The notes below the pieces were generated by a model, which did no database searches, was not told the origin of the DNA, and was given only the letters and a program-made list of their open reading frames with translations. From NCBI GenBank assembly GCA_033085395.1, contig JANQBS010000574.1, forward strand, positions 1 through 13,384: a DNA stretch of 13,384 bases, given 5' to 3'. Below, piece after piece: positions 1-9,108 of this stretch (the stretch's first letter is position 1; every line of letters begins with the position of its first letter). This DNA comes from Xanthoparmelia taractica. Taxonomy: Eukaryota > Ascomycota > Lecanoromycetes > Lecanorales > Parmeliaceae. The position numbers and the translations under genes were made by a program.

Positions 1-70
1 TACTAGCTAGGAAAGCGAGACTATAAGGCACGCCTTAGCGTGTCACGTGATCTAGTCACGTGACTCGAAT
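1..70. repeat. Lightly mutated strip with nested palindromes at left edge
   Basis: Unlike the DNA that follows, this strip still has CpA and TpG. It holds three dyads: CTAGCTAG at 3-10, TAAGGC/GCCTTA at 24-29 and 32-37, and GTCACGTGA/TCACGTGAC at 42-50 and 56-64. The last contains two CACGTG boxes separated by a few bases. Clustered dyads at a sharp change in base composition suggest the terminal or subterminal part of a transposable element. No matching inverted end is visible elsewhere in the window, so no family is named. RIP-saturated sequence begins directly after it. Confidence 0.45.
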
Positions 71-308
71 TTCAATAGATTTTACTATATTTAATATTAT
101 CGTATTATACTTCTATCTTCTATAAATTACTATTTTAATTATATATATTTCGCTTATCTCTATTATATTAAATTAAGATAATATTAAGTCTCTCTTATTA
201 ATTAATATATTACTTATTATTTTTATAAGTATAGTTAATAAAGATATTAATATTACTTAGAATCGATCTTATTTTAATTTATCTATATTAAGAGTAATAC
301 TAGTATTA

Positions 309-1949
309 CTCGCTTAGTTCGCGATCTATTATATCGACTTTAAGCTCTATAACTCTATTATTTAACTCGTTCTAAAAAGTCTTATATTTTTTATTACTTA
401 TAATTTTTTGTTTTTATTAAAGATACTCTTCGTCTTTTAAATTTTCTTTATATTATAATTTATCTAGTATCGATCTATTATTAGCGACGATTTACTTTAA
501 GAATTAATCGTCGTTATACTTAAATATTAAGATATATATATTTTCGTTATTTTTATTATTATCTTTATATAGCTATTTCTTCTACTCGCGTACTATAGTC
601 GAATAATTATTTTTAAACTTCTTTATATATTAAGAATAAGATTAATTATTTAAGCTTCTTAATAAATAATTTATCTTCTTATTCTAATTCTTTCTAATAT
701 TTTTAATTATTCTTTAATAAAGAGATTTAAATTAAATAAAGTATATAGAGTCTCGTTTTTTAAGCTTACGCGCGATAACTTTATAATCTAATATAGATTT
801 TAGATTTTTAAACAAATTCGCGAAATAATCTTTAGTTTTATAAATTATATAAGAAGTAGTAAAGTCTATTATAAACTAAAAAATTTCGATAGTAAATTAT
901 AATAATTATTTTCGTTATTCTCTTCTTCTTTTAGTTATTTTAGATATTTTTAATTTATATAAAGATAATTATAATCTAGTTAATCTAACGTCTTTTTATT
1001 AAATATTAAATATATTGTTAATTTATGTAAAGATAACTATAATCTAGTTAATCTAACGTCTATTTATTAAATATTAAATATATTTTTAATCTCTTATTTT
1101 CTCTATTATCGACCTTTTCTAATATTTAGATTATACTCGAAAATTATATAATATAATATTATAATTATAAAAATTATAACTTTAGATAGAAATGACTAAG
1201 AGAGAGAGATACTTTAGAATCTTAATTTAAACGCTATTATTTAATTATAGAAGAATATATAATATAATATAAAAATAACTATTACTATTAAGAATTAATT
1301 ATATCTCTAAAAAAGAAGATAGATAATATTTTTATAAAATTAAATTATATATTTCTTAAGTTTATTATAATCTATTAGAATAATTATCTTATAGTCGCTT
1401 AAATAGATCGCGTTTCTATTTAATATTATAATACGTTAAGTCTATAATACTCTATATTATAAGTTATATCTTATTAATAATTTAAGATCTAAAGTCGCTA
1501 AGAAGATTAAGAAGCTATATTATATTTTTAGCTATTATTTATATTTATTAAATAAAATTATATATTCATTATATCTTTATTAAGATTAGTATATTACTTA
1601 AGTCTATTTAGTTATTTATAGTATTAGAATTATATAGTTTATAAAGTCTTCTCTTTTCTAATTATTACGAATATATTATAAATTTACTTAAAGTATCTCG
1701 ATTATATTTTAATTATAAAGTTAGATCGTCTTTTATCTAGTCGATTATAATTTTAATTATATAGACTAATATTATCGAGTTAAATATTCGCTTATAATAC
1801 TTCGATTATTAATAATTTATTTAACTTCTAAACTTTCTACTATTCTAAAAGATATTAATAATATAGCTTCGAGCTTTATTATTATCGCTATCTATAAAAG
1901 AGAGTATATAATATAATTAATAACTATTAATAATATATTTTCGACGAAG
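309..1949 (-). pseudogene. Possible decayed coding tract in the old host repeat, unidentified
   Basis: On the minus strand, one frame (codons starting at 1949, 1946 ... 803 ... 311) gives a hydrophilic, protein-like reading rich in D, E, K, R, N and S in two blocks, about 1949-1370 and 803-309. It is interrupted mainly by TAA and TAG, the codons RIP makes from CAA and CAG. The 309-803 block is markedly acidic and charged, with stretches such as NEN and KDEEYL. The middle part (about 804-1369) reads poorly and contains a 68-bp tandem duplication, which would itself break the frame. I recognise no transposase, RT or other domain. With TpG nearly absent, TGA stops are rare by composition alone, so the stop pattern is weak evidence. 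This could be a former transposon gene or coincidence. Confidence 0.22.
951..1086. repeat. 68-bp tandem duplication
   Basis: Two adjacent copies, 951-1018 and 1019-1086, share the core AATCTAGTTAATCTAACGTC and differ at about 4 of 68 positions. The period is not a multiple of three. The second copy keeps one TpG (in TATGTAAAG) where the first has TpA, as expected if RIP hit the copies slightly differently after duplication. Confidence 0.8.
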
Positions 1950-2578
1950 TTTTACTTTTAAATAGTTTAATTTAGACGATAGTAATAAAGATAGAGAGAA
2001 ATTATTTTTTATGAAATTAAATTTCTAATATGAATATTCTTATAACTCTTATTTAATATATATTATTATAAATTTAACTAGATTATAGCGTAACTAGTAT
2101 TATTATATATATACTATAAAGATATTTATCGATAGTTAATATTATCGCTTCGCGTTACTATTATCTCTACGAGATTAAGATAATAATATAATTACGTCGT
2201 ATTCTTTTCGTTTATCTAGTATTATCGAATTTATCTATCTTTTCGACGAATATATAGAATATAAAGCTTATTATAAAATAAATTACTATTTTTAAACTAT
2301 ATTAATAAAGTTCTCTTTATATAATATATATAATAATATAGTCTAATTAGAGTTAAAGAGATAAATATTTATTTTTAATATCGCTTAAGATATATCGCGA
2401 TATAGATTTAAGAGTAAAACTATATAGAGTCGTTGTAAAATATAGTAGAGAGAGAGATTTAAGATAATATTTATTAAACTCGACTATTAAGTCTATTCGA
2501 GTAAATATTTCATAAAGCTAGAATTAGATAATTATTATTATATTAATATATTTTATTTATAGTCGTCTATTAGTAGCT

Positions 2579-2583
2579 ACTTT
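2579..2583. other. Target-site duplication of element 1, left copy
   Basis: ACTTT sits directly before the TG of the left LTR and is repeated exactly after the right LTR at 9596-9600. Five-base duplications are typical of LTR-retrotransposon integrases. The perfect match shows the two LTRs belong to a single insertion. Confidence 0.93.
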
Positions 2584-2732
2584 TGTCACGGTTTTCTGTA
2601 TGCCAAAGACTCGGGGAAAGAACGGGGAAGATAGGCCAAATGTATATTAGTTTTCCAGCAGATCTCCGCCACTGCGGCCCTTAGAATTCGACAGACTTTT
2701 TCAATCAATCAATCCCAGACATTTCCATGACA
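2584..2732 (+). repeat. Element 1 left (5') LTR, 149 bp
   Basis: It starts TGTCACGGTTTTCTG and ends CCATGACA, with 5-bp inverted ends. It aligns without gaps to 9447-9595, with about 13 differences (roughly 10 transitions and 3 transversions). It retains about 20 CpA/TpG dinucleotides in 149 bp, so it is nearly free of RIP compared with the DNA on its left. At 149 bp it is a short LTR. I see no clear TATA box or polyadenylation signal. Confidence 0.95.
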
Positions 2733-2735
2733 ACA

Positions 2736-2753
2736 TGATAGCAACGCTTGATT
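2736..2753 (+). other. Primer-binding site, initiator-Met tRNA type
   Basis: Three bases after the LTR the sequence reads TGATAGCAACGCTTGATT and runs on as TCGAT to 2758. Its reverse complement ends ...TGCTATCA and contains ATCGAAA, the T-loop sequence characteristic of eukaryotic initiator tRNA-Met. From memory of fungal iMet 3' ends, most mismatches are C-to-T or G-to-A changes of the RIP type, such as TGG read here as TGA. Exact tRNA identity needs comparison with the host tRNA set. Confidence 0.72.
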
Positions 2754-2801
2754 TCGATGTCAACTGACTGTCGAATCGTTTAGAAGAAGTCCTTCATCAA
2801 T

Positions 2802-2845
2802 ATAGCTCACTCATCGTCACCGAATTCATTAAATAAGTGAGCTAT
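2802..2845 (+). other. Perfect 10-bp inverted repeat in the element 1 leader
   Basis: ATAGCTCACT (2802-2811) and AGTGAGCTAT (2836-2845) form a perfect 10-bp stem around a 24-base loop, between the primer-binding site and the first readable Gag codons. In LTR retrotransposon RNA, leader stem-loops can serve packaging, dimerisation or translation. That role is inference here. Both arms keep their CpA or TpG, so pairing survived in lightly mutated DNA. Confidence 0.55.
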
Positions 2846-2957
2846 TAGATTAGTAAAATCTTATTAGCTTTTCTCTCTACTCCTTATCTACTTAAAAGCT
2901 TTCTTTTTTTTTACTTCTTTTATTAATTAGTCTTATAAGTTAACGCTAGCTATTTTA

Positions 2958-4890
2958 GTAGATAAATAAGTACTTAGTCTCTCATTTAATATTCAAGAAT
3001 TTATTGTTATAGATTACAAATACGCTAATCTAATATCTAACGATATTAAGAAGATTTATAAGCATCTCACGTTTAACACTCTTAGGTCTATTAGATTAAT
3101 ATCTATTATTAATTCTACTATTAATTTATTAAGAACGATTATTTATTTCTTAATTTAAGATCATTAATTATTTAATTAGATTATTAATAAATCTACTTTT
3201 CGTAAATCTATTTAACGTTTTAAGTAAGTCACTCAGCCTCTTAGAAACTTACTCTTTAATTCTTTTTCTACTAAAAATATATCTAATTCGTCACCAATTA
3301 GTAATAATTCTAATATTAATTCTATTGATATTAATAACGATAATTCTACTAATAATCCTGCTAATGTTAATAATAATCCTATTAATAATACTTTATCTAA
3401 TAATTCGTTTTTTACATTATCGCCTTTATTAGAAAGTCGTGAGGAATTAACTACTACGGATATTACTATCGATAATTCGAACTCTTCTTATCGTAGGCAA
3501 TCAAGTCAAACTACATCTAAAATAACTATTAATTTCACAGCCCAATAACTGTAAGATATAATCAATAATGCTATCAACTTCGCCGTCACGAATATTATTA
3601 ATAACTTGCAATTACCTACTAAATCTAAGGGAGAATAAGGCCCGCTAGAAGAATCTAAATCGATTATAATAGAAACATCGAGTTCTAATAGCAAATGAAA
3701 TACTATAGAATTAAGCTATTTCTATTTTTTTCTAAATAAGTCTTACGAAGAGAATAAGATTATAACTATAAGAAAAAACGTATATTATCGTAATGTGATT
3801 CTATTTGTTAAAAGAATTCATAATTTAATAGCTATAAAAGAAGAAGCTATAGTTCGTATTAATATAAATATCTATTTTTATAATTTTATACTCGCTTAAT
3901 ATATCTTAAAGCTATTAAATTTAAAGCGAAGAGACCTTTATATAGAAGATAGTGAAGTAAAAGAATAGTGTAGAGCTCTCTCTGCAAGATTAAAGGAATT
4001 ATTAGGCGTAGCACTCTTAAATATAATTATAGAAAAGTATATATTAATAGATGCTCGAGCGCGCTAAGAGTCTTTTAACTATATATAAATAGTTATTAGA
4101 CACGTAAAATTAGCTAATATTAATAATACTTAGAATTAATTGATATTTGCCTATTAGAGAATTATACTAAAATTACGTATTTTTATTGACCTATTAAATT
4201 CAGCTATTATTATTATAAGCTTTATTCAAATGCTTAACATAAAGAAAGTGACTTAATTTAAGCTATATATTAGATAATATTAATATTAGACTTTCGTTTA
4301 AAGATCTTAGCAATAGTATTATAATTAATCAAATTAATAGAATCAATAGCGTGAGAATATCTATCGAAATGCGCTAAGAAATGCATTTCAATAAGACTCT
4401 TCATTAACTCTATTTCGTTAAGATCAGCAGAATTAATTTAATTCTATTTCTCAGTTATTTAAATAGCAGTAGTAATGCGAATAGTCGTACCGCCAGTAGT
4501 CATTATTTCGATCTTCTCACTTCTTTAATCAAAATGCTTATCGCCCTTAGCAGTACGACTATTAATTAAATCCTCGCTACGATTCACGACTATAGCAAAA
4601 TACGTTAGATTTGACGAATCGATCTTAAACGAATTAATTCGGTCAAGTAGATCAAAAATTCGAAAGTCTAAATAATATCGGAAATCGTTAATAATTTCAG
4701 TAGAATTTTAGATTTAAGATTATTACTTATTAAGTAGAAGCGACTAAAAATAAGTAATAAAATTCTAATTAAACGAAAGAAAATACGCTTTAATAGAATA
4801 TTAAAATTGATAATTATTAGAAGTAGTTAGACCATGATTTTAATAAGTTGAATAATTAATATTATAATAATTCTTTTACTGAATTTATAG
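2958..4890 (+). pseudogene. gag: Element 1 Gag region
   Basis: This is the capsid/nucleocapsid part of the polyprotein, in the frame with codons starting at 3012, 3291, 3690 and 4050. After a poorly conserved N-terminus comes an Asn/Ser-rich low-complexity segment (about 3290-3440). The Gag core follows (about 3690-4266): a former Trp (TGA at 3696) precedes IELSYFYFFLNKS, and YILIDARARQ lies near 4041-4070, followed by SFIQMLNIKKVTQFKLY. That arrangement fits Gag proteins of fungal Gypsy elements as I know them. A Gln/Asn-rich tail follows (about 4270-4750). I see no CCHC zinc knuckle; a C2H2 finger lies further on. RIP is clearly lighter here: 3481-3600 keeps about 12 CpA/TpG. Confidence 0.75.
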
Positions 4891-4904
4891 GCATTTAAAC
4901 GTAC

Positions 4905-4970
4905 TATAGAAATTATAATTTAATTTTTTCTTCCAAGTCGAAACTATATAAGCATTTACAAGTCGAATAT
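4905..4970 (+). pseudogene. C2H2-type zinc finger between Gag and protease (metal ligands mutated)
   Basis: In the Gag-protease frame, codons 4905-4970 read Y-RN-Y, then 12 residues NLIFSSKSKLYK, H, then LQVE and Y. Replacing three Tyr codons by their pre-RIP forms (TGT/TGC to TAT; CAT to TAT) gives C-x2-C-x12-H-x4-H. F (4926) and L (4944) sit at the classic X3-F-X5-L-X2-H positions. Spacing plus the two hydrophobic core residues make chance unlikely. Retroelement Gag normally carries a CCHC knuckle (C-x2-C-x4-H-x4-C) for RNA binding; here a DNA/RNA-binding-type C2H2 finger occupies a similar position. The role is inferred as nucleic-acid binding. Confidence 0.72.
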
Positions 4971-5099
4971 TATTCTAAATCACTTTCTACGTTTAAATCA
5001 TTAACAAATATATAAGCGAGTATCGAGATTTTTATTATAAAAATTATTTAATTAGACTTCAAGGATAAAGCTAGATTAGACACTAATTTTAGCTTTCGT

Positions 5100-5522
5100 G
5101 ACTGGAATTACGCTTATATTTTATTACGATTTATATCAAATATAAAGAATAAGAAAGAATATACTAATTTAGAGACTGATGTGACATTAGTCGATAAGCA
5201 ATAACTTTTATCTCTGCCGCCTAATGTGAAAATTAGAAAAATATTATCTTATCTGCGTGTTAAAGGGCTTGATTCTACAATGCATAATATCGATAAATAT
5301 ATGCTTATTTTAATATATCTCTTAAATCTCAAAAAGAATAATAATAAGACTCTTATTTATATTATAAGAGAAATTTATTTAATTAATAATTTAAAGATAA
5401 ATCTATTAATAAGAAATAATATTATAAGATCGAAGAAAATTATACTTAATATAAGCAAAAACGAGACTCGTATTAATAGTTGTAATATTATTATTAAAGT
5501 TATAACTTATAATATCGATTAA
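5100..5522 (+). pseudogene. Element 1 aspartic protease (retropepsin) domain
   Basis: This domain cleaves the Gag-Pol polyprotein. The stretch FRDWNYAYILLRF (about 5094-5130) precedes the active site, as in related elements. The catalytic D-S/T-G triplet most likely corresponds to codons 5166-5174, now Asn-Leu-Glu. Each change is explicable by RIP transitions, and it is followed by TDVTLVDKQ. Downstream, IRKILSYLRVKGLDSTMHN and the later REIYLINNLKINLLIRNNII resemble the flap and the conserved 'HLVDDLKANLLIGNDI' type block of fungal Gypsy proteases. From 5226 on, about 98 codons are free of stops, which only reflects light RIP; this is a fragment and not a separate gene. Confidence 0.75.
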
Positions 5523-6104
5523 TATATAAAACGATTAATCCGAGTATAGAAAGCACTTATAATCGCCTCTCGAGCTTAGTAAATTCTATCTATTATTATA
5601 CTTAAGAATCTATCTAATAAAGACTTTATTTTCGAATCTATAAAGCAGTATAATCTAACTATATATATATTTATAATTAATATTAATATTACTAATGTGA
5701 TAGTTAAAAACGAGATTAATTATGCTATGCAAATTCTTAAGAAATTATATCTAAAAACGCTACGAGAAGTCGACTACGAAAACGTTTTCTTTATTAATAT
5801 AGAATTATCAAATTAAGTGAAGAAAGTAGTTACTTTCGTCGCTATCACAATAATAAGTTTAGCTAATAGTTTCTTATCTTTGATTAATTATGTTTTAACT
5901 AATATCTCTATACAAACGAAATCAAAGCTTTCTAATAATATAATAATCTATGAAAATAAGAAAGAAAAATAGCAATTGTCTAATCTAATTAATAAGTTTT
6001 CGTCTCTATAAAAGAATAAAGATTTTATTAGAGTGTTATAGAATAAATAAATAAAGCTTTCTCTACGAAACAATTAATAATTAAGGCTATCTAATAGCAA
6101 GAGA

Positions 6105-7011
6105 GCGAAAGTCTATCTCCTTGATTTGATAGATAAGGTAATAGTTAATAAAATATTCGATGCACTTTAATAGTAAGATCGCTTGAAGTATATAAAGTAG
6201 TTAACTTCGTTTAGCTATCTCGTCTTTATTGTCTAAAAAACTCTATCTAATAATAAGAGAAAAGATAGAACTATAATTAATATTCGACGATCTTATTATA
6301 TTAGATATTTATCTCGTATCTCTTTAATTAAATATTATCTCAAAATTACTTAATTATATTTATCTAATAGTGCTAAATATAATATTATTCTTCTATTAAT
6401 AACTTATATATCCCGACTTTCGATATATACTTACTATAATCACGCATTAAGAATAGAAAATATTTAATATTTTAATTATAAGATATATAAATTTAATTAT
6501 CTACGTATAAAGAAGAATTAATTATATTCTAAGAGCTTTTAAAGACTTCGTATAAGCCTATATTAATAATATTATTATTAATTTTAAAAGTTTCTCTAAG
6601 TATATCTATTACTTAAAAAAACTTTTTTAACTTTTAATTAAGTATAATATTTCAATTATCTCTAAAAAGATCTTTTTAAGATATTTAAACGTTAATTTAT
6701 TTAATTGATATATTAATTCTTTAAAAATAACTATTATAGCTAATAAACTTAAAGCGATTATTAAGTTAAATTATTTCGTAACTCTTAAAGATCTAGAGTA
6801 TTATCTTAATTTAATAGACTATCTTCGTAGCTTAGTTTATTATTATATATAGCTTATAATATCTTTATAGAATCTTAAGATAAGGCTTTTAAAAGAAGCT
6901 CTATTAAAAGGAAATTCTCGTTGTATATATTCTTCTCGCTTTAAATTATCTTTGTTAAGTAAAACGAAGAAGATTAATTTTAATAGTCTATAAGTAATAT
7001 TATCTTAATCT
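6105..7011 (+). pseudogene. Element 1 reverse transcriptase domain
   Basis: This domain copies element RNA into DNA. It begins in the Gag/protease frame (VYLLDLIDKV at 6111; FSYLVFIVQKTL at about 6210, cf. FSYPVFVVW in the family; INIRRSYYI) and continues in the +1 frame after 6285-6310, probably an indel of a few bases. In the new frame FFYQ is at 6388-6399 (a conserved RT motif) and the catalytic Y-x-D-D box is at 6559-6570, now Tyr-Ile-Asn-Asn. KIFLRYLNVNLF and DLEYYLNLIDYLRSL (about 6790) mark the thumb and connection. Both catalytic Asp codons read AAT, as RIP of TGAT gives. RIP is heavy: 6241-6600 holds only 4 CpA/TpG. Confidence 0.88.
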
Positions 7012-7443
7012 TCTATGCTTATTTATTACGATCTTAATAGCTTAATTTAAATAAATTTAAATACTTTAAAAGAATTCGATTTTAAAATATAGATTTTTTA
7101 TGTTAAGAATAAAGAATTTAATTTAAACTTAAGCTCAAAATAATCTTTTCGCACTATAATTTAAATAATTATATTTTTTTCTCGAGGTCTAATTCAAGCT
7201 AAGAAGAACTATTAATTAATAGAGCTAGAAGTAATAAACTTCGTCTAGGTGCTTAAGAAAATAAGGTATCTAATAAATTTCTCGAAGTATATTACTATTA
7301 TTTAAATAGATTATTCTATTATTCTAGATATTATGAAATAATTATTTATTATCTTAACGAATTCCATTATAAGAATAAACGTTTATCTTATTAGAGCTTC
7401 TCAATTTCTTAAATAATTTCGTCTCGATATTCGATATAAGTCT
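7012..7443 (+). pseudogene. Element 1 RNase H domain
   Basis: This domain degrades the RNA strand of the RNA:DNA hybrid during reverse transcription. In the RT frame, YYDLNSLIQINLNTLKEF (7024-7077) corresponds to the first conserved block, in which the catalytic Asp is now Asn. IIFFSRGLIQAKKNYQLIELE (a stop within is former Gln) and the IIQIDYSIILDI block follow, ending with LIRASQFLKQFRLDIRYKS, the usual C-terminal helix and strand of Gypsy RNase H. The domain ends at an A-run (7444-7451). One base lost there moves the integrase into another frame, where the text continues as YIILDVLLRLTSAD, cf. the family's PDALSRLAS. Confidence 0.87.
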
Positions 7444-7451
7444 AAAAAAAA

Positions 7452-8880
7452 TATATTATCTTAGATGTACTTTTAAGACTTACGAGTGCTGATAGCAATA
7501 ATATATTATTCTCTAATAAGCATAATAAGCTAAATACTCTCTTTACTATTGCACTTATAAAGATAAGTTCTACGTTTCTTAAAGGCCTCGAAAATAATTA
7601 TAAGATAGATTTATTCTACGTTAAAATCTCTGCTTTAATAGCTAAGAATAAAGATATCAACGAGAACGTTATAATTAATCTTTCTTTCGTTCGTGATAAA
7701 TATATAGAAAATACGATATAGAAATATTAAAATCTTTTCTTTTATATTAGTAAGCTTATCGACGTGTAGCGTCTTTATATATCTTAAAATATAATTAAAA
7801 TCGTTTTTAAAATAGCTTATAAAGATAATTATTTAAGATTTAAGAAGTCTTATAAGAAGATTTCGAATATTTAATATATATATAAATTAATTAAATATCT
7901 CCGGTAGTACATTAGATTCTACTTTTAATATCTTATTCTCTAAATACGTCGATATCGCCCTTATAATTTTCTATAATCAATCGAGTCTTCGTTAATATCG
8001 TTTTATATATTTATTTTAAATTTTATTCCAATACTTCTAAAATTAGTTGAGAAATTCGATATTATTCTTTTTATAATAGATAAGTTTATAAAAAAGATAA
8101 CTTTCGTGTCTAAGAAAAAGAATTATTCTATCGCTTAATAGACTACTATATTACTTAATAAACTTGATATTATAAACTAAGGAATCTTAAGGATTTTACT
8201 TACGAATTGTAATAGAAAGTTCCTTTTTAAGCTTTAATCGAAGCTCTTTAAAAAGCTCGAAGTAAACTTACTTTATTTAATTATTTATTATTCTTAGATG
8301 AATAAAAGTAGCGAGAGAATTAATTAAATAGCGAAAATAGTATTACGATTCTATCTATATATTATATAGAATCTCGCTCTTTAGCCGTTAGTTCTCCCGC
8401 GAATATAGACTCTATTTAATAACTTAATCTTAATTACGATTAATAATAAAACTCTTAACGAATTAACTTACGAATTATAATTTAATAGATTACTTAATCT
8501 ACTTATAAAAGTCACTGCATTTTTGCTATAGTCTATTATTACTCGTATTTAGATAACTAATACTATTTTATTTACTTAGATAAATTAAAAATATCACTAT
8601 AATAGAAAGCATTAATTAATATTTCTTAAGCAGAGCGATTAAGCTTATTTACGACTATATAAAAACTATTTCATTTCTATTACTACTATAATCACTATTA
8701 AGCTATCTTAGTAATATATCGATCCTTTCGAAATACTATAAAAAGTCGATAAATAAATCTATAAATTAGCTATTCTAAGGTATTAAAATATATATCTAAT
8801 CTTTAACATTATCTAATTAGAGCTTATCCCTACTTCTAACTTTAATTCGTATAATTATTCTATTTTTAATTTAATTAAAT
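7452..8880 (+). pseudogene. Element 1 integrase domain
   Basis: This domain inserts the cDNA and generates the 5-bp target duplication. The N-terminal HHCC zinc-binding part is at about 7810-7930. His and Cys positions there read Tyr (AYKDNYLRF for the paired His; YFQY for C-x2-C), each a RIP-type change. The RNase-H-fold core follows: first catalytic Asp at 8019-8021 (now Asn, in ILNFI), second at 8205-8207 (now Asn, in TNCNRKF; family SDRDRKF), and the Glu at 8313-8315 retained in SSERINQ. The C-terminal GPF/Y-type region follows (QQYIDPFEIL, about 8710). The frame shifts again near 8880-8892 in an AT dinucleotide run. Confidence 0.88.
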
Positions 8881-8910
8881 AATATATATATAAAAGAGAA
8901 TATTAATAAG

Positions 8911-9081
8911 TATAAGTTCTAAGAAGTGAAGCGAACTCTTAATAAGCGAGTTATTTAAAAAAGTAGAGAACTTGCCACGTAGTATCTTATTAGATAATTG
9001 AAATACGAACCTGAATATAATTAGTAATATAACGTCAAAGATCTCACGAACTCTGATGATTTAATACGTCAATATGAACAC
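8911..9081 (+). pseudogene. Element 1 chromodomain
   Basis: The C-terminal chromodomain of chromoviruses binds methylated histone H3 and directs integration into heterochromatin. The frame starting 8911 reads YKF-EVKRTLNKRVI, then ELATQYLIR-LKYEPEYNQQYNVKDL and DDLIRQYE (dashes are stops replacing Gln or Trp). This matches the chromodomain pattern of an N-terminal EVE strand, a YLV(R/K)WKGY strand, and a W-x-x-x-x-L-x-x-A/C helix. Aromatic-cage Trp positions are lost (WKGY is read as LKY after a stop; a further Trp is a stop before QYN). RIP is mild, with many TpG and CpA left. Confidence 0.85.
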
Positions 9082-9108
9082 GTAATCGTTACTACTAATA
9101 TCGTTTAA

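Larger units (their letters stand above)
70..2578. repeat. Ancient RIP-saturated repeat, left half
   Basis: This stretch is almost pure A/T with CpG as the main remaining C/G dinucleotide. By hand, 121-960 contains one TpG (409-410), one CpA (813-814) and about 25 CpG. That is the signature of fungal RIP, which turns CpA into TpA on either strand. RIP acts on duplicated DNA, so this was very probably a repeated element. Continuity with 9601-10017 across element 1 is shown by the ACTTT target duplication. I read all frames in parts and recognised no protein family. No intact gene is present. A possible degraded minus-strand coding tract is listed separately. Confidence 0.8.
2958..9108 (+). pseudogene. 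gag-pol: Element 1 gag-pol, decayed by RIP with three frameshifts
   Basis: This encoded the structural and enzymatic polyprotein of the chromovirus. A protein-like frame is readable from about 2958 (SFNIQEFIVIDYKYAN near 2982-3029). The true start codon cannot be fixed. Gag and protease share one frame with no shift between them, so a Gag-Pol fusion without frameshifting is likely. The frame changes at about 6285-6310 in RT, at the A-run 7444-7451 between RNase H and integrase (8 As where 9 would keep frame), and near the AT-run at 8880-8892 before the chromodomain. In-frame stops are TAA/TAG where related proteins have Gln, and TGA or TAG where they have Trp. The end is set at the first stop after the chromodomain (9106-9108), which could also be a former CAA. 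Confidence 0.88.

Noticed and set aside
2736..2758. A degenerate tRNA gene after the left LTR because of the T-loop-like ATCGAAA on the minus strand.
   Set aside because: Only the acceptor and T-arm part is present, placed exactly where a primer-binding site belongs. No D-arm or anticodon arm is seen.
3506..3694. Open frame of 62 codons on the minus strand.
   Set aside because: It is antisense to the readable Gag frame of element 1 and has no protein features of its own.
5226..5522. Open frame of 98 codons on the plus strand as an independent small gene.
   Set aside because: It is the stop-free middle of the element 1 protease region. The same frame continues on both sides with RIP-type stops.
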